Below the pieces are notes generated by a model. That model ran no database searches, was not told where the DNA came from, and saw nothing but the letters and a program-made list of their open reading frames with translations. DNA of 64,000 nt, from contig NZ_CP144459.1 of the NCBI RefSeq assembly GCF_050320395.1, positions 2,604,001 through 2,668,000 of the forward strand. Reading direction: 5' to 3'. The stretch is from Treponema_C sp050320395. Its GTDB lineage: Bacteria > Spirochaetota > Spirochaetia > Treponematales > Treponemataceae. Numbering within the stretch: the first letter of the stretch is position 1; each line of letters begins with the position of its first letter. Shown piece by piece: positions 7,505 to 16,246 of this stretch. The translations under genes and the position numbers were made by a program.

Positions 7505-9721
7505 TTACCGTTTAAGCAGACTTTGATCGGCGAGCAGCATAAGTACCCAAAAACATAAAAAGAAGCGAAAACAGGCGCAGGATACTATATCCGAATCGGG
7601 AATGCAGCCTATAAGGCTTGCACACATAATACCGCCGTGCTGTTTTGTATAGGTTTGTATATTCGCACAAAAATCGTCGGCCTTTGAAGAATCATGCAAA
7701 AACTCGCCGATAAGGGGCGGAAAAGTCTTTTGTGCAAATTTTTTATGTGAAGAAATCTCGTCAAATACATCGGTTAAAATAACCGATGCTTCTTCCGGAT
7801 TTTCGGCATATTGGCAATATGCAGGGTAAAAACGCTTGCCTATACCCATAACCGATGCAAGGGCAAGCATAACCTCATGGCGCACATCGATTTTTTCGTG
7901 ATGGGTACGAAGCACATCCAACAACATAAAAACCGATGAGGGATTGGCGTAAAGCTCCATTGCCCGTATACCCTTTAATAAGATATGGGGATTATCCGTA
8001 ACCGACAGTGTTCGGGCAATGGAAATCTGGGCATCCGTTTCATTTATGCGGGCAAGGGCGGTCATGGCTTCGGCGCATAAAAGATAGTCGCTGCTGTCGA
8101 GCTGCTTTTTTAATAAGGCTGCGGCGTTTTTGACTTTGAATAAGCCTAAAACACGCGCCGACTTTGCCGCCGTTGTAAACAAGCCCGTCTCGGTTTCCCT
8201 CATAAGCACTTCTTCAACGCTTTTATTCAAATAAGGCAGGCTTTCCATGCCCGCCAAAGCGCCCATACGCACCGCATAACTGGGAGAGCTCAAATGCTCG
8301 GCAAATTGATAAGCGGCGGCGGCGGTATTCGATGAGCGCAGTTCGTGTAAAAGAGCGGTTTGTTCGGTTTCCTTACTGCTTCGGTCCAGCTTATATAAAA
8401 GTCCCAAGCCGCGTATATCGCGCGGAGAAAAAAACAGGGGAAGGGCTTCTTTAAAACTGTAACTGCCGAGACTTTTCAAACGCAATTGAATAAAAAAGGC
8501 CGTACCGATAATGATAATCTGCAAACCGAAAAACAGGCGGTATACCGCATCGGGCTTTAAACCGATTTCTTTAAATGCATCGAGTAAAATACCGCCCAAG
8601 AGCGCCCCCGCCGTTCCCGTTGCGCCCATAACCAAAAAATACACGATGCTCATATCCATAACGGCCGTTTTGGGTATTAAGCCGAAAAAATAGGTTTGTC
8701 CGGCGTTTTCCTGCCCCGAAAACCCCAAATTGGATGTAAAGGCGATAACACTTAAAAAGATAAAGGAAACTACCGCCCCCTTAAAATTCGGCGAAATAAG
8801 GAAGGGCACCAGACTGAGTACGGACAAAGCCGTAAACAAAAGATAGATGGGTTTTGCCCCGATTTTATCGATAAATACCCGCGATACAAGCCCCATACAG
8901 AGGGCGCCCAGGGTCATAAAAAAGGTGATAAAGGTAACCGCGCTGTCCGGCTGCATGTAGACTTCCCGGCAATAAACTATGATAAAGGGGCGCGCCATAC
9001 CCGTACCCAAGCCTACGACGGAAAAGGCGGCTATAAAAACCCTGAAGTTTCTGTCATGGATTGCGGTTATAAAGTGCTTTGAAAAGCTCCCCGAATCCGA
9101 TGCCTGCGCAGAAGCGGTCGAAGGCATTTTGTACAGCAAAAAAGAGGCTATAAATCCCAATACGATACCGACAGCCATAGCGGCGCTTAAAACCGTTAAC
9201 GAATTACCGAAATGCAAAGCGACGGCAAGTACCAAAGTGGTAAACAAGGCAGAGGCATTATTTACCAGGGACAAAAAAGTTAAAAAACTGCCTCGGTCTT
9301 TTCCCGGCGTTAAATCGCTTAAAACGGGATTGTTTGCTACAAGACCGATGCCTCTGAAAAAATTAAAGCCGAAGGTACTTAGCAAAATGCAAAACAGGCC
9401 CCATTCTCTTAAGCCCGCCTTTACCAAAAAAGGAATCGGCAGCATAAGAAGCAGACAGGCATTGCGCAGCATCCATGAATCCGCATACACACGCATAATC
9501 GGTCGGCGGCTTGCAAAAAATTTTCCGAGCGGAATGGCAAAAAACGACAAAAAGCCGAATGCGTTTATTAAACCGATTGCAATACTTCCGGCATTTAAGT
9601 ACATAGCGTATACAACCAGTATGTTTCCCGTAACCAAGGCGAAAGAGGCCGAATTCAAACCGGAAAAAGTACCGTATAAGCGTCTGCCCAGATTGATTTG
9701 ATATTTTGTTAAGACGGACAT
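7505..9721 (-). CDS. MFS-type transporter fused to HEAT-like repeat domain
   Basis: 738 residues from the second ATG (9721); an ATG at 9727 is also in frame but 9721 fits the promoter better. Residues 1-425 form about 12 membrane helices of major facilitator type. Residues 450-640 are alpha-helical repeats of about 30-35 residues (for example SYAVRMGALAGMESLPYL, then DYLLCAEAMTALARIN, then NPHILLKGIRAMELYA), like HEAT/PBS-lyase repeats, followed by a hydrophobic end segment. The fusion suggests a transporter with a cytoplasmic docking platform. Substrate unknown. It is divergent from pepF, with only 52 bp between the start codons. Confidence 0.75.
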   Translation of the reverse strand: MSVLTKYQINLGRRLYGTFSGLNSASFALVTGNILVVYAMYLNAGSIAIGLINAFGFLSFFAIPLGKFFASRRPIMRVYADSWMLRNACLLLMLPIPFLVKAGLREWGLFCILLSTFGFNFFRGIGLVANNPVLSDLTPGKDRGSFLTFLSLVNNASALFTTLVLAVALHFGNSLTVLSAAMAVGIVLGFIASFLLYKMPSTASAQASDSGSFSKHFITAIHDRNFRVFIAAFSVVGLGTGMARPFIIVYCREVYMQPDSAVTFITFFMTLGALCMGLVSRVFIDKIGAKPIYLLFTALSVLSLVPFLISPNFKGAVVSFIFLSVIAFTSNLGFSGQENAGQTYFFGLIPKTAVMDMSIVYFLVMGATGTAGALLGGILLDAFKEIGLKPDAVYRLFFGLQIIIIGTAFFIQLRLKSLGSYSFKEALPLFFSPRDIRGLGLLYKLDRSSKETEQTALLHELRSSNTAAAAYQFAEHLSSPSYAVRMGALAGMESLPYLNKSVEEVLMRETETGLFTTAAKSARVLGLFKVKNAAALLKKQLDSSDYLLCAEAMTALARINETDAQISIARTLSVTDNPHILLKGIRAMELYANPSSVFMLLDVLRTHHEKIDVRHEVMLALASVMGIGKRFYPAYCQYAENPEEASVILTDVFDEISSHKKFAQKTFPPLIGEFLHDSSKADDFCANIQTYTKQHGGIMCASLIGCIPDSDIVSCACFRFFLCFWVLMLLADQSLLKR

Positions 9722-9727
9722 AGGCAT

Positions 9728-9756
9728 ACTCTAGCACGTAGAAATAAAAACTGCAA
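9728..9756 (-). promoter_or_regulatory. leaderless-type promoter of the transporter gene
   Basis: On the minus strand TTGCAG (9756-9751), 17-bp spacer ending in TGC, then TAGAGT (9733-9728), an extended -10. Six nt separate it from the ATG at 9721. It lies back to back with the pepF -10. Confidence 0.45.
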
Positions 9757-9758
9757 TC

Positions 9759-9767
9759 TGTTATAAT
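9759..9767 (+). promoter_or_regulatory. extended -10 promoter of pepF
   Basis: TGTTATAAT is a perfect extended -10 (TGn plus TATAAT at 9762-9767). The -35 region is poor, as is usual for this class. Six nt separate the hexamer from the ATG at 9774 and there is no Shine-Dalgarno, so a leaderless mRNA is predicted. Confidence 0.6.
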
Positions 9768-9773
9768 TATGTT

Positions 9774-11576
9774 ATGAATAATAAACAAATTCCTCTTCGC
9801 TCTCAGGTAAAATCCGAAGATATGTGGGATCTCGGCTCCTTATTTAAAACAGCCGAAGACTGGGAAAAGGCTCTTAAAGAACTTTCCGTCTATGCCGAAA
9901 AATTGGCGGCCCTCAAAGGCCGTTTTGCCGATAACCTCCTTGAAGCACTCCGTCTTTACGAAAAATTACAGCAGCTTTCCGAAGCAACCGGTGTCTATGC
10001 CTCTCTTTTAACCTCTCAGGATGAAGGCGACGACGACGCGCGCGATAAAGAAGGACGTTATATGATGAGCGCAAGTGCGGCCGAAGCGCTTGTAAGCTTT
10101 TTTATTCCCGAAATACAGGCAATCCCCGAAAGCCGTATAAAAGAAGAAACGGAAACGGGACCGCATGCCCGCGAATATGAACCCTATAGCATCTGGCTAA
10201 AAAAAATCCTGCGTTTAAAAGATCATATTTTAAGCGAAAAAGAAGAACGCCTCTTCGCCCTGCAAAGCGAAAGTATGCAAACCCCTTCGACAGCCTTTTC
10301 GATGCTGACCAATGTGGACATGGATTTCGGTACGGTTCAAACACCCGAAGGGGAGCTTCCCTTAAGTCAAACCTCATGGTCCGCCTTTATGATCCACGAA
10401 AACCGCGATGTACGCAAAAATGCATATATGCGGTTTTACAGCGCTTTCGACAATCACAAACATACGATAGCATCGCTCTATGCAGGAAGCGTCAATCAGG
10501 ACATTTACAAAGCACGAGCGCGCGGTTATAAAAGCTCTCTCGAGCGTGCCCTTTTCCCCGACAAGGTAAACGAAAGCGTATATCGCAATTTGATTTCAAC
10601 GGTCAGGGCACACCTCCCCGTTTTGCACCGCTACTACGCCCTTTTAAAAAAAGCCCTCGGAGTTTCCGAACTCCGCCACTATGATGTTTACATGCCCCTT
10701 ACAAAAAACGTACGCTTTGTTACAAGCTACGATAAGGCCGTCGATATACTGCGCGAAGCCCTTTCTCCGCTCGGAAGCGAATACACCGACATTTTGTGCG
10801 GCGGCTTAAAGGGCGGCTGGACCGACCGCTACGAAAACAAGGGCAAACGAAGCGGCGCCTTTTCGTCGGGTGCATACACGGGCTATCCCTACATATTGAT
10901 GAATTATAAAGAAGACGTTATCCGCGACCTGTTCACCCTCGCACACGAAGGCGGACATTCGATGCACTCATGGTACGCGGCGCATAACAATCCCTTTATG
11001 CATTATTCATATACGATATTCGAAGCGGAAGTCGCCTCAACCTTTAACGAGCAGCTTTTATTCGAATATTTGCTTAAAAACACGGACAAAGCCGACGAGC
11101 GCCTTTATCTCCTGTGTATCCGCGCTTCCGATATTTTGGCAACCCTCTTCCGTCAAACCATGTTCGCGGAATTTGAATTAAAAACCCATGAAGCCGTTGA
11201 AGGCGGAAAACCCTTAAGCGCCGCTCATTGCCGTGCAATATACCGCAGCCTGCTTGAAGATTATTTCGGTCCCGAAATGGTATTCGAAAACGAAAGCGAT
11301 CTTGAATGCCTGCGTATTCCGCATTTTTACAGCGCCTTTTATGTATACAAATACGCAACGGGTATTTCGGCGGCTTTAAGTCTTGCCGAACGCGTAACAA
11401 AGGGCGGAAATACCGAGCGCGAAGATTATTTTAAATTCTTAAAGTCGGGAGGAAGTTTGTATCCGGTGGAAACCCTGCGGCTTGCAGGTGTGGATATGGA
11501 AAAAACCGAACCCGTAGAAACCGCAATAAGGATATTTTCCGATCTGGTCGGCGAAACGGAAAAGAATTTTTCGTAA
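9774..11576 (+). CDS. pepF: oligoendopeptidase F (M3 family)
   Basis: 600 residues, typical for PepF. This cytoplasmic zinc peptidase trims oligopeptides. The metal site is HEGGHSMHSW at 391-400 (HExxH), with the third ligand in the downstream IFEAEVASTFNE segment, as in M3 enzymes. The N-terminal helical domain (1-200) and the PHFYSAFYVYKYATG segment near the C-terminus fit the family. The start is fixed by the extended -10 six nt upstream. It is a single gene; the next promoter is at about 11.6 kb. Confidence 0.95.
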   Translation: MNNKQIPLRSQVKSEDMWDLGSLFKTAEDWEKALKELSVYAEKLAALKGRFADNLLEALRLYEKLQQLSEATGVYASLLTSQDEGDDDARDKEGRYMMSASAAEALVSFFIPEIQAIPESRIKEETETGPHAREYEPYSIWLKKILRLKDHILSEKEERLFALQSESMQTPSTAFSMLTNVDMDFGTVQTPEGELPLSQTSWSAFMIHENRDVRKNAYMRFYSAFDNHKHTIASLYAGSVNQDIYKARARGYKSSLERALFPDKVNESVYRNLISTVRAHLPVLHRYYALLKKALGVSELRHYDVYMPLTKNVRFVTSYDKAVDILREALSPLGSEYTDILCGGLKGGWTDRYENKGKRSGAFSSGAYTGYPYILMNYKEDVIRDLFTLAHEGGHSMHSWYAAHNNPFMHYSYTIFEAEVASTFNEQLLFEYLLKNTDKADERLYLLCIRASDILATLFRQTMFAEFELKTHEAVEGGKPLSAAHCRAIYRSLLEDYFGPEMVFENESDLECLRIPHFYSAFYVYKYATGISAALSLAERVTKGGNTEREDYFKFLKSGGSLYPVETLRLAGVDMEKTEPVETAIRIFSDLVGETEKNFS

Positions 11577-11600
11577 AACAGGTAATGAAAAATGCTTTTT

Positions 11601-11630
11601 TTGCCGATAATTAAAGCAGATTATTATAAG
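11601..11630 (+). promoter_or_regulatory. promoter of the deaminase-like gene
   Basis: TTGCCG at 11601-11606 with TTATAA/TATAAG at 11624-11630 (17-18 bp apart). The predicted start near 11637 leaves a leader of about 28 nt with GGAG at 11652-11655. Confidence 0.4.
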
Positions 11631-11664
11631 AATGTGAAAAATATCCGTGATGGAGACTTATTAC

Positions 11665-12573
11665 ATGACTTCCGTAAGTGAATTCAAAAAACGTCCTAAA
11701 ATGGACGCACATAATCACCTGAACCTCGGGATGCGTTATGCTTCTTATATTCCGTGGGCCGGATTTTACATACCGAATTTTCCCCGCAAATTTTCGGGAC
11801 TTGACGATATGCACACCGTCATCGGTCAATATACGAGACCGCGCTGTATAACCGAAAAAGACGTACAGGATTTGATTACCCTTTCCGTACAGGATGCGAT
11901 TGCCGACGGCGTAACCGTTTTGGAAGGCAGCATCGATATCGGCTTTATTCATCACTGCGGGGACAGCGTTTCGCGCTTTTTGGATATGATAAAGCGTGTG
12001 CATGATAAGTTCAAAAACGAAATCGAATTCCGTCCCGAATTGGGAATGGGAAAAACATTTGACGCCAAACTGATTAAAGAATGGGCCCCCGAATGTATGC
12101 ACAGCGGTGTCTTTAAAAGTATCGACTTATACGGCCCCGAAGTTGAAGAAGGGATAGAAAATTTCACGGACTTATATGAACTTGCCGGAAAGCTCGGCAT
12201 AAAGAAAAAAGCCCATGTCGGAGAATTTTCGGATGCAAAATCCGTAAGGCGCTTTGTACAGATTTTCGATTTGGATGAAGTTCAGCACGGAATCGGAGCC
12301 GCAACGGATAAAAGCGTTATGAAATTCCTGTGCGACAAAAATATCCGTCTGCACGTGTGTCCTGCAAGCAATGTTATGCTTTCGGCGGTTCCTTCTTTGG
12401 AAGAGCATCCGATAAAGATTCTCTGTGAAAACGGCGTAAACGTAACGATTGCAACCGACGACCTTTTGTTTTTTAATAAAAGCATAAGCGAACAATGCGT
12501 CGATTTGGTTGAAGCGGGCGTATTGACCAAAGAACAGGTGTTTAATATCCTCGACAAGAGCGTAGAAAAATAA
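11665..12573 (+). CDS. adenosine-deaminase-like metal-dependent hydrolase
   Basis: 302 residues from the ATG at 11665, nine nt after GGAG; a GTG/ATG pair a few codons earlier lies on top of that site. The TIM-barrel amidohydrolase motifs of the adenosine/AMP deaminase branch are visible: DAHNHL (14-19), KAHVGE, VQHGIGA and the late IATDDLLFF with the catalytic Asp pair. It probably deaminates adenosine or a related purine nucleoside in the cytoplasm; MTA, 5'-deoxyadenosine or an aminopurine are alternatives. It runs 2 bp into exonuclease III, so the two are co-transcribed. Confidence 0.8.
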   Translation: MTSVSEFKKRPKMDAHNHLNLGMRYASYIPWAGFYIPNFPRKFSGLDDMHTVIGQYTRPRCITEKDVQDLITLSVQDAIADGVTVLEGSIDIGFIHHCGDSVSRFLDMIKRVHDKFKNEIEFRPELGMGKTFDAKLIKEWAPECMHSGVFKSIDLYGPEVEEGIENFTDLYELAGKLGIKKKAHVGEFSDAKSVRRFVQIFDLDEVQHGIGAATDKSVMKFLCDKNIRLHVCPASNVMLSAVPSLEEHPIKILCENGVNVTIATDDLLFFNKSISEQCVDLVEAGVLTKEQVFNILDKSVEK

Positions 12574-12575
12574 TC

Positions 12576-13346
12576 ATGTCTAAAATCATCTCATGGAATG
12601 TAAACGGCATCCGCGCCGTTGAAAAAAAAGACTTTTTACCGTGGTTGTATTCCGAAAATCCCGATGTTTTATGCATTCAGGAAACAAAGGCAAAACCCGA
12701 ACAATTATCCGAAGAACTGCTTGCCCCTCAGTCCTATAAGGCCTACTGGTCGTCGGCGGTACGGGCGGGTTATTCGGGAACGGCAATCTATACAAAAAAA
12801 GAACCCGACGAGATCCGTCTTATGGGAGTTTCCGAATTCGATGATGAAGGACGCACTCTTGCCGCCTTTTTCGGCAAAACCGTTATTATAAGCGCGTATT
12901 TTCCGAACAGTCAGGATGCGGGAGCGCGGCTGCCCTATAAGCTCGATTATTGTGCGGCTATGTTTGAAATGTGCAATAAGCTCGTCTCGGACGGCTATAA
13001 TATCGTATTATGCGGCGATTATAACATAGCCCATAAACCGATTGATTTGGCAAACCCCAAAAGCAACGAAAAAAATCCCGGCTATCTTCCCGAAGAAAGG
13101 GCGTGGATGGATATGTTTACCGCAAACGGCTATGCCGATACCTTCAGGCATTTTTGCAGCGAAGCGGGCCGCTATACCTGGTGGTCGTACCGATTTAAAG
13201 CGCGTGAAAAAAACATCGGCTGGCGTATCGATTATCAGTGCGTAAACGAAGCTTTTTTGCCCAAGGTAAAATCCGCCGAAATTCTCGATACGGTTTTAGG
13301 CTCCGACCACTGTCCGGTAATCATGGAATTGGAGCAATCATTATAA
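12576..13346 (+). CDS. xth: exodeoxyribonuclease III / AP endonuclease
   Basis: 256 residues. Typical EEP-fold DNA repair enzyme: ISWNVNGIRA near the N-terminus, IQETKAKPEQL with the metal-binding Glu, CGDYNIAHKPIDLANPK, WRIDYQCV and the final LGSDHCPVIMEL with catalytic Asp-His. It cuts DNA 5' of abasic sites and has 3'-5' exonuclease activity. It starts 2 bp after the deaminase-like gene and 3 bp before the rhomboid-like gene, so the three form one tight operon. Confidence 0.95.
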   Translation: MSKIISWNVNGIRAVEKKDFLPWLYSENPDVLCIQETKAKPEQLSEELLAPQSYKAYWSSAVRAGYSGTAIYTKKEPDEIRLMGVSEFDDEGRTLAAFFGKTVIISAYFPNSQDAGARLPYKLDYCAAMFEMCNKLVSDGYNIVLCGDYNIAHKPIDLANPKSNEKNPGYLPEERAWMDMFTANGYADTFRHFCSEAGRYTWWSYRFKAREKNIGWRIDYQCVNEAFLPKVKSAEILDTVLGSDHCPVIMELEQSL

Positions 13347-13349
13347 GCT

Positions 13350-14018
13350 ATGGCAAAAAAAATCCGCGTTGTATATACTTCTCCGCTTTCAGGCGGCTTT
13401 GTCCTTGCCTGTACCGTTATTTTGGTGCTGTCGCGCTTTACGGGAGACGCTATTATAAACGCTTTTTTTTCGGCACCGGCACGGCAGGGAAGCCCGGCCG
13501 CCTTTAATCCTGCGGCCCCCCTTCATTATCTTCGGCTTTTTGTCCATATTTTCGGCCATAAAGATGCCCTGAGCTTCGGAACGAATGCCGCCCTCATACT
13601 GCTTTTGGCCCCCCGCTTGGAAGAACGCTACGGAGCTGCCGTACTGTCCCTTATGATGGGAGCGGCGGCCTTTGTATCGGGCATTTGTTGCGCCGTCTTT
13701 TCTCCGTCCGTCTTATACGGCAGCGACGGCATCGTTTTTTTAATGATTGTTCTTTATACGTTTGCCTGCGCAAAAAAAGAGGGCATTGTTTTTACAAATA
13801 TTTTGCTTTTTGCCCTGTATCTGTTCGCTAAACTCTTTCCCCTGTTCGGCATATCCGCCGCTTCAAACGGCAGTCCGGCCGCCGCTTTCGGAGAAAACGC
13901 AGCCTTACTTGCAACCCTTGCCCATATTGCAGGCGGCTTGTGCGGCAGCCTCTTTGCCTTTGCAGCCTCTCCCGCTTCTTCGCGAAGAACACGGACTAAA
14001 CAGATATCTGAAATTTGA
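13350..14018 (+). CDS. rhomboid-family membrane protein, probably catalytically dead
   Basis: 222 residues with six hydrophobic segments in rhomboid order: a first helix (12-28), FVHIFGHKDALSFGTNAALIL (64-84) corresponding to the H-x3-H-x2-N helix, EERYG, a helix ending in YGSDGIVFLMI (123-133), and AHIAGGLCGSLFAF (191-204) with the second catalytic His (192). In active rhomboid proteases the helix-4 motif is GxSG; here it reads GSDG, so an aspartate (126) occupies the serine nucleophile position. It is therefore likely a pseudoprotease that binds rather than cleaves membrane proteins. Last gene of the operon. Confidence 0.75.
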   Translation: MAKKIRVVYTSPLSGGFVLACTVILVLSRFTGDAIINAFFSAPARQGSPAAFNPAAPLHYLRLFVHIFGHKDALSFGTNAALILLLAPRLEERYGAAVLSLMMGAAAFVSGICCAVFSPSVLYGSDGIVFLMIVLYTFACAKKEGIVFTNILLFALYLFAKLFPLFGISAASNGSPAAAFGENAALLATLAHIAGGLCGSLFAFAASPASSRRTRTKQISEI

Positions 14019-14044
14019 ACAGTAAAAAATTACACACTGTTTTT
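14018..14044 (+). terminator. weak terminator after the rhomboid gene
   Basis: AACAGT (14018-14023) and ACTGTT (14036-14041) pair around a 12-nt loop and run into TTTTT. Short stem, so only a possible intrinsic terminator. Confidence 0.35.
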
Positions 14045-14092
14045 AATGCATCACGGGTAATTTTTCATATCCATCCGGTTAAACCGTAAGAC

Positions 14093-14121
14093 TTGATACT
14101 GTATATAAAACATGCTATACT
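14093..14121 (+). promoter_or_regulatory. strong promoter in front of a gene fragment
   Basis: TTGATA (14093-14098), 17-bp spacer, TATACT (14116-14121). No start codon with SD follows; the frame downstream is a fragment, so this appears to be the promoter of a gene that has lost its 5' coding part. Confidence 0.5.
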
Positions 14122-14142
14122 GCCGAACATAATAAGCTGTAA

Positions 14143-14505
14143 TACCGGTTACAAATCTTCTCAGCACGTTATGCAGTCGGCGGAACGGGCGGAGATCCTT
14201 CCATAGAGGGAGTGTGGAGGTGGATTTCCATGGAAAACCCAGACGGCACTACTACAACATTTCCTCATAACAGCGGTCAGCCGTATACGTACTTTTGGCA
14301 AGGGAAGATGTATCAGGCGGATCAGGTGGTATCGACCGGAAAGCTTTTGAAAGGCCGGATATGGGCAGATCCGTACGCCTTTGTGAACTTTAAGGTTATT
14401 AATAGCAACACAATGATATTTTCGAAGACAAAAATGGAAAGGGTGCACACGCCTACACCAGAGCAAATTCTTGCGGCTGAGGAGCTCCCCGGCGGCGGAA
14501 TATGA
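14143..14505 (+). pseudogene. 3' fragment of an unidentified, probably surface-exposed protein gene
   Basis: A frame is open from the TAA at 14140 to the stop at 14505. It reads ...RYAVGGTGGDPSIEGVWRWI, then PYTYFWQGKMYQADQVV, and ends in a short polar tail. A GTG at 14212 or ATG at 14230 could start a shorter product, but neither has an SD and the protein-like sequence starts before them. The IEGVWRW segment resembles the entry of small lipocalin-like domains of exported treponemal proteins, but I cannot name the family. Together with the strong promoter at 14093 it looks like the remnant of a deleted lipoprotein gene. Confidence 0.45.
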
Positions 14506-15072
14506 AAATCAGGAAACTGCCTAAAAGCTGAATTTTTCGGACAGCTCTATTCTTCGCCGAAATCAGCCCTACCTTGCACGTACCGTTGCTAAAAATCGTA
14601 CCTCCTGTACGATTTTTAGCTTCAAGTTTTGCAAGCGAAACTTGAGGACATATGGTATTTGCGGCCCTCTATGACGGTATGAAAAAAACAAAGTATATGT
14701 TTAGATATTAAGTTAAGCAGGGGCCGAAGCGTAAAAGAAAAAAACAGCATAAAGTTTAGTATTATCTAATAAACCTGTTCCGAAACGGAAGCTTCCGAAC
14801 AGGTTGAATGATCGTTCTCTTTTCACACTTTCTACAGTTTCCTAAAAAACTGCACTTTTTTCACAAAAACACTGATTTTTTTCTAAAAAAAGTCTGTTTT
14901 TTTTCATATTAAACCCAATAATGTTTAAAGAGAGCGGCTAAGCTATCGCCGCTCTCTTTAACTCGAGTTTACAGCAGAACAGTGTCCTGCTGTAAACATC
15001 GTTGATTTACAAGTTTAGGTTCGCACATTTGAAAATGTACTCACTTGTAAAACAGTATAGGAGAGGTGAAGT
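14506..15072 (+). repeat. hairpin-rich leader upstream of the first rpn gene
   Basis: No gene. The stretch holds a hairpin with arms AAAAATCGTAC/GTACGATTTTT and loop CTCCT (about 14584-14610), followed by a CAAGTTT/AAACTTG hairpin; an AT-rich segment; the box AATAATGTTTAAAG (14917-14930), which is shared with the leaders of the other rpn loci; an AGAGAGCGGC/GCCGCTCTCT hairpin (14931-14960); GTTTACAGCAG/CTGCTGTAAAC; and a long TTTACAAGT/ACTTGTAAA hairpin with an inner CACATTT/AAATGTa stem just before the SD. It appears to be the 5' untranslated region of the rpn gene. Confidence 0.6.
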
Positions 15073-15987
15073 ATGGGGGAAAAGAAATCGGCTGACGTAT
15101 TCAAAATCACTCTAAGAAATGACTATGCGTTCAAAAGGGTCTTCGGCACGGAAGAAAACAAGGCTGTCTTACGGGACTTTTTGGACTGTGTGTTGGACAT
15201 CCCGACTCAAGACATTGCAGAATTGGAACTTTTGGACAAGGAATTCCACAATGACTCGCTCGATGATAAAACCGGTATTTTGGATGTAAAACTGCGCCTT
15301 AAAAACGGTACAGCTATTGACATCGAAATCCAAAACAGATGGAACGATGAATTTGCACAGCGTACCGTCTTTTATTGGGCGAAAATGTATACCGAAAACT
15401 TACAGAAAGGAGAAGTGTATACAAAACTTCCTAAGTGTATTACAATAAATATAGTCGGTGAAGGTTTTAAGCTAAACGACCTTTTGCACAGTGAATATCG
15501 GATACTTGAAAGGCAGCTTTACATGGAGCTTTCCGATGAACTTGAAATTCACTTTTTGAACTTAGCCAAAGCAAAAGACCGGCAAGTGCCGGATTCCGTA
15601 ATCGAGGCGAATACAAAAACGGAACGGCTGGTAAATTGGTTAAGGTTTATAGAAACCGACGAAAAGGAGGTGCGCGCTATGTTGGCGGATAATTCTCCTG
15701 TAATGGAACAGGCAAATGAAACGGTGGATGTAATGCTGCAAGACCCGAAAGCGCGATGGCTGTATGAAAATCGCATGAAGTATGAACACGATAAAGCATC
15801 TTGGGAACACTTCGGGTATACAAAGGGTGTTGAAGCGGGAAAAAGAGAGGGCGAAGCCATCGGACTTGAAAAAGGAGCCTATCACAACAAACTGCAAACG
15901 GCATCGTCAATGAAAGCTTTGAATTACCCGCTTACCGATATCCAAAAAATTACCGGGCTTTCCGAAGCGGAAATCGCACAGCTGTAA
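15073..15987 (+). CDS. Rpn family PD-(D/E)XK nuclease (copy 1)
   Basis: 304 residues; ATG with AGGAGAGGTGA five nt upstream. Begins with the family opening LRNDYAFKRVFG. The nuclease core is GILDVKLRLKNGTAIDIEIQ (catalytic Asp and the EIQ variant of ExK). The family (PF12784-like) has been called transposase but in E. coli consists of recombination-promoting, phage-defence DNases. Residues 203-304 are an alpha-helical tail ending in GLSEAEIAQL. An internal AAGGAGG (15664-15670) and in-frame ATG (15679) can start this tail separately. It is embedded between two gene fragments, with a hairpin-rich leader, suggesting arrival by transfer or rearrangement. Confidence 0.85.
   Translation: MGEKKSADVFKITLRNDYAFKRVFGTEENKAVLRDFLDCVLDIPTQDIAELELLDKEFHNDSLDDKTGILDVKLRLKNGTAIDIEIQNRWNDEFAQRTVFYWAKMYTENLQKGEVYTKLPKCITINIVGEGFKLNDLLHSEYRILERQLYMELSDELEIHFLNLAKAKDRQVPDSVIEANTKTERLVNWLRFIETDEKEVRAMLADNSPVMEQANETVDVMLQDPKARWLYENRMKYEHDKASWEHFGYTKGVEAGKREGEAIGLEKGAYHNKLQTASSMKALNYPLTDIQKITGLSEAEIAQL
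15679..15987 (+). CDS. predicted intragenic small protein (RpnS-like) of rpn copy 1
   Basis: 102-residue C-terminal product beginning MLADNSPVMEQANETVD. The ATG is in frame with the full gene (codon 203) and sits eight nt after a perfect AAGGAGG (15664-15670). The same arrangement occurs in the three other rpn loci of this window. In E. coli Rpn genes, intragenic C-terminal proteins bind and inhibit the full-length nuclease; by analogy this would be an antitoxin. Confidence 0.6.
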   Translation: MLADNSPVMEQANETVDVMLQDPKARWLYENRMKYEHDKASWEHFGYTKGVEAGKREGEAIGLEKGAYHNKLQTASSMKALNYPLTDIQKITGLSEAEIAQL

Positions 15988-15988
15988 A

Positions 15989-16243
15989 ATAGAAAATGCG
16001 CAGAACGCTTACCTGCAAACCGAAAAGGGCGGAAAAAAAGGATGGCCGAAAGAGGAAGGCGGAGCTTTCTTTAGTGACGGCGCCTCGTCCGCATTGCCTC
16101 CAGGTAAAACCTATACAATCGGCTCTGTCAGCTTTACAATGAAAGATATCGCCGCAGTAACGGACGGCACGGTGGGACATACGGCTTTCGGCCGGATTTT
16201 CTTGAACAATCTTGACAACGGTAAAATCCGTCCCTATACTTAA
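15989..16243 (+). pseudogene. fragment of a formylglycine-enzyme-like (SUMF1-type) surface protein
   Basis: The frame has no start codon near its 5' end. It reads ...GKTYTIGSVSFTMKDIAAVT, DGTVGHTAFG, then IFLNNLDNGKIRPYT and stops at 16243. The FTM...DGTVGH stretch looks like the entry of SUMF1-like domains in treponemal lipoproteins, but the rest of the domain is missing and the last residues seem to come from another junction. It begins directly at the stop of rpn copy 1, so it may be the right-hand side of a disrupted gene. Its last 30 bp also contain the radA promoter. Confidence 0.4.
16212..16240 (+). promoter_or_regulatory. leaderless-type promoter of radA
   Basis: TTGACA (16212-16217), exactly 17 bp, TATACT (16235-16240), then six nt to the ATG at 16247. 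Near-consensus hexamers and no SD: the clearest leaderless promoter of the window. Confidence 0.7.
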
Positions 16244-16246
16244 TCC

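Noticed and set aside
8979..9701. Long plus-strand ORF opposite the MFS-HEAT gene
   Set aside because: Shadow frame; the minus strand codes a coherent membrane protein there and the plus frame has no family or SD.
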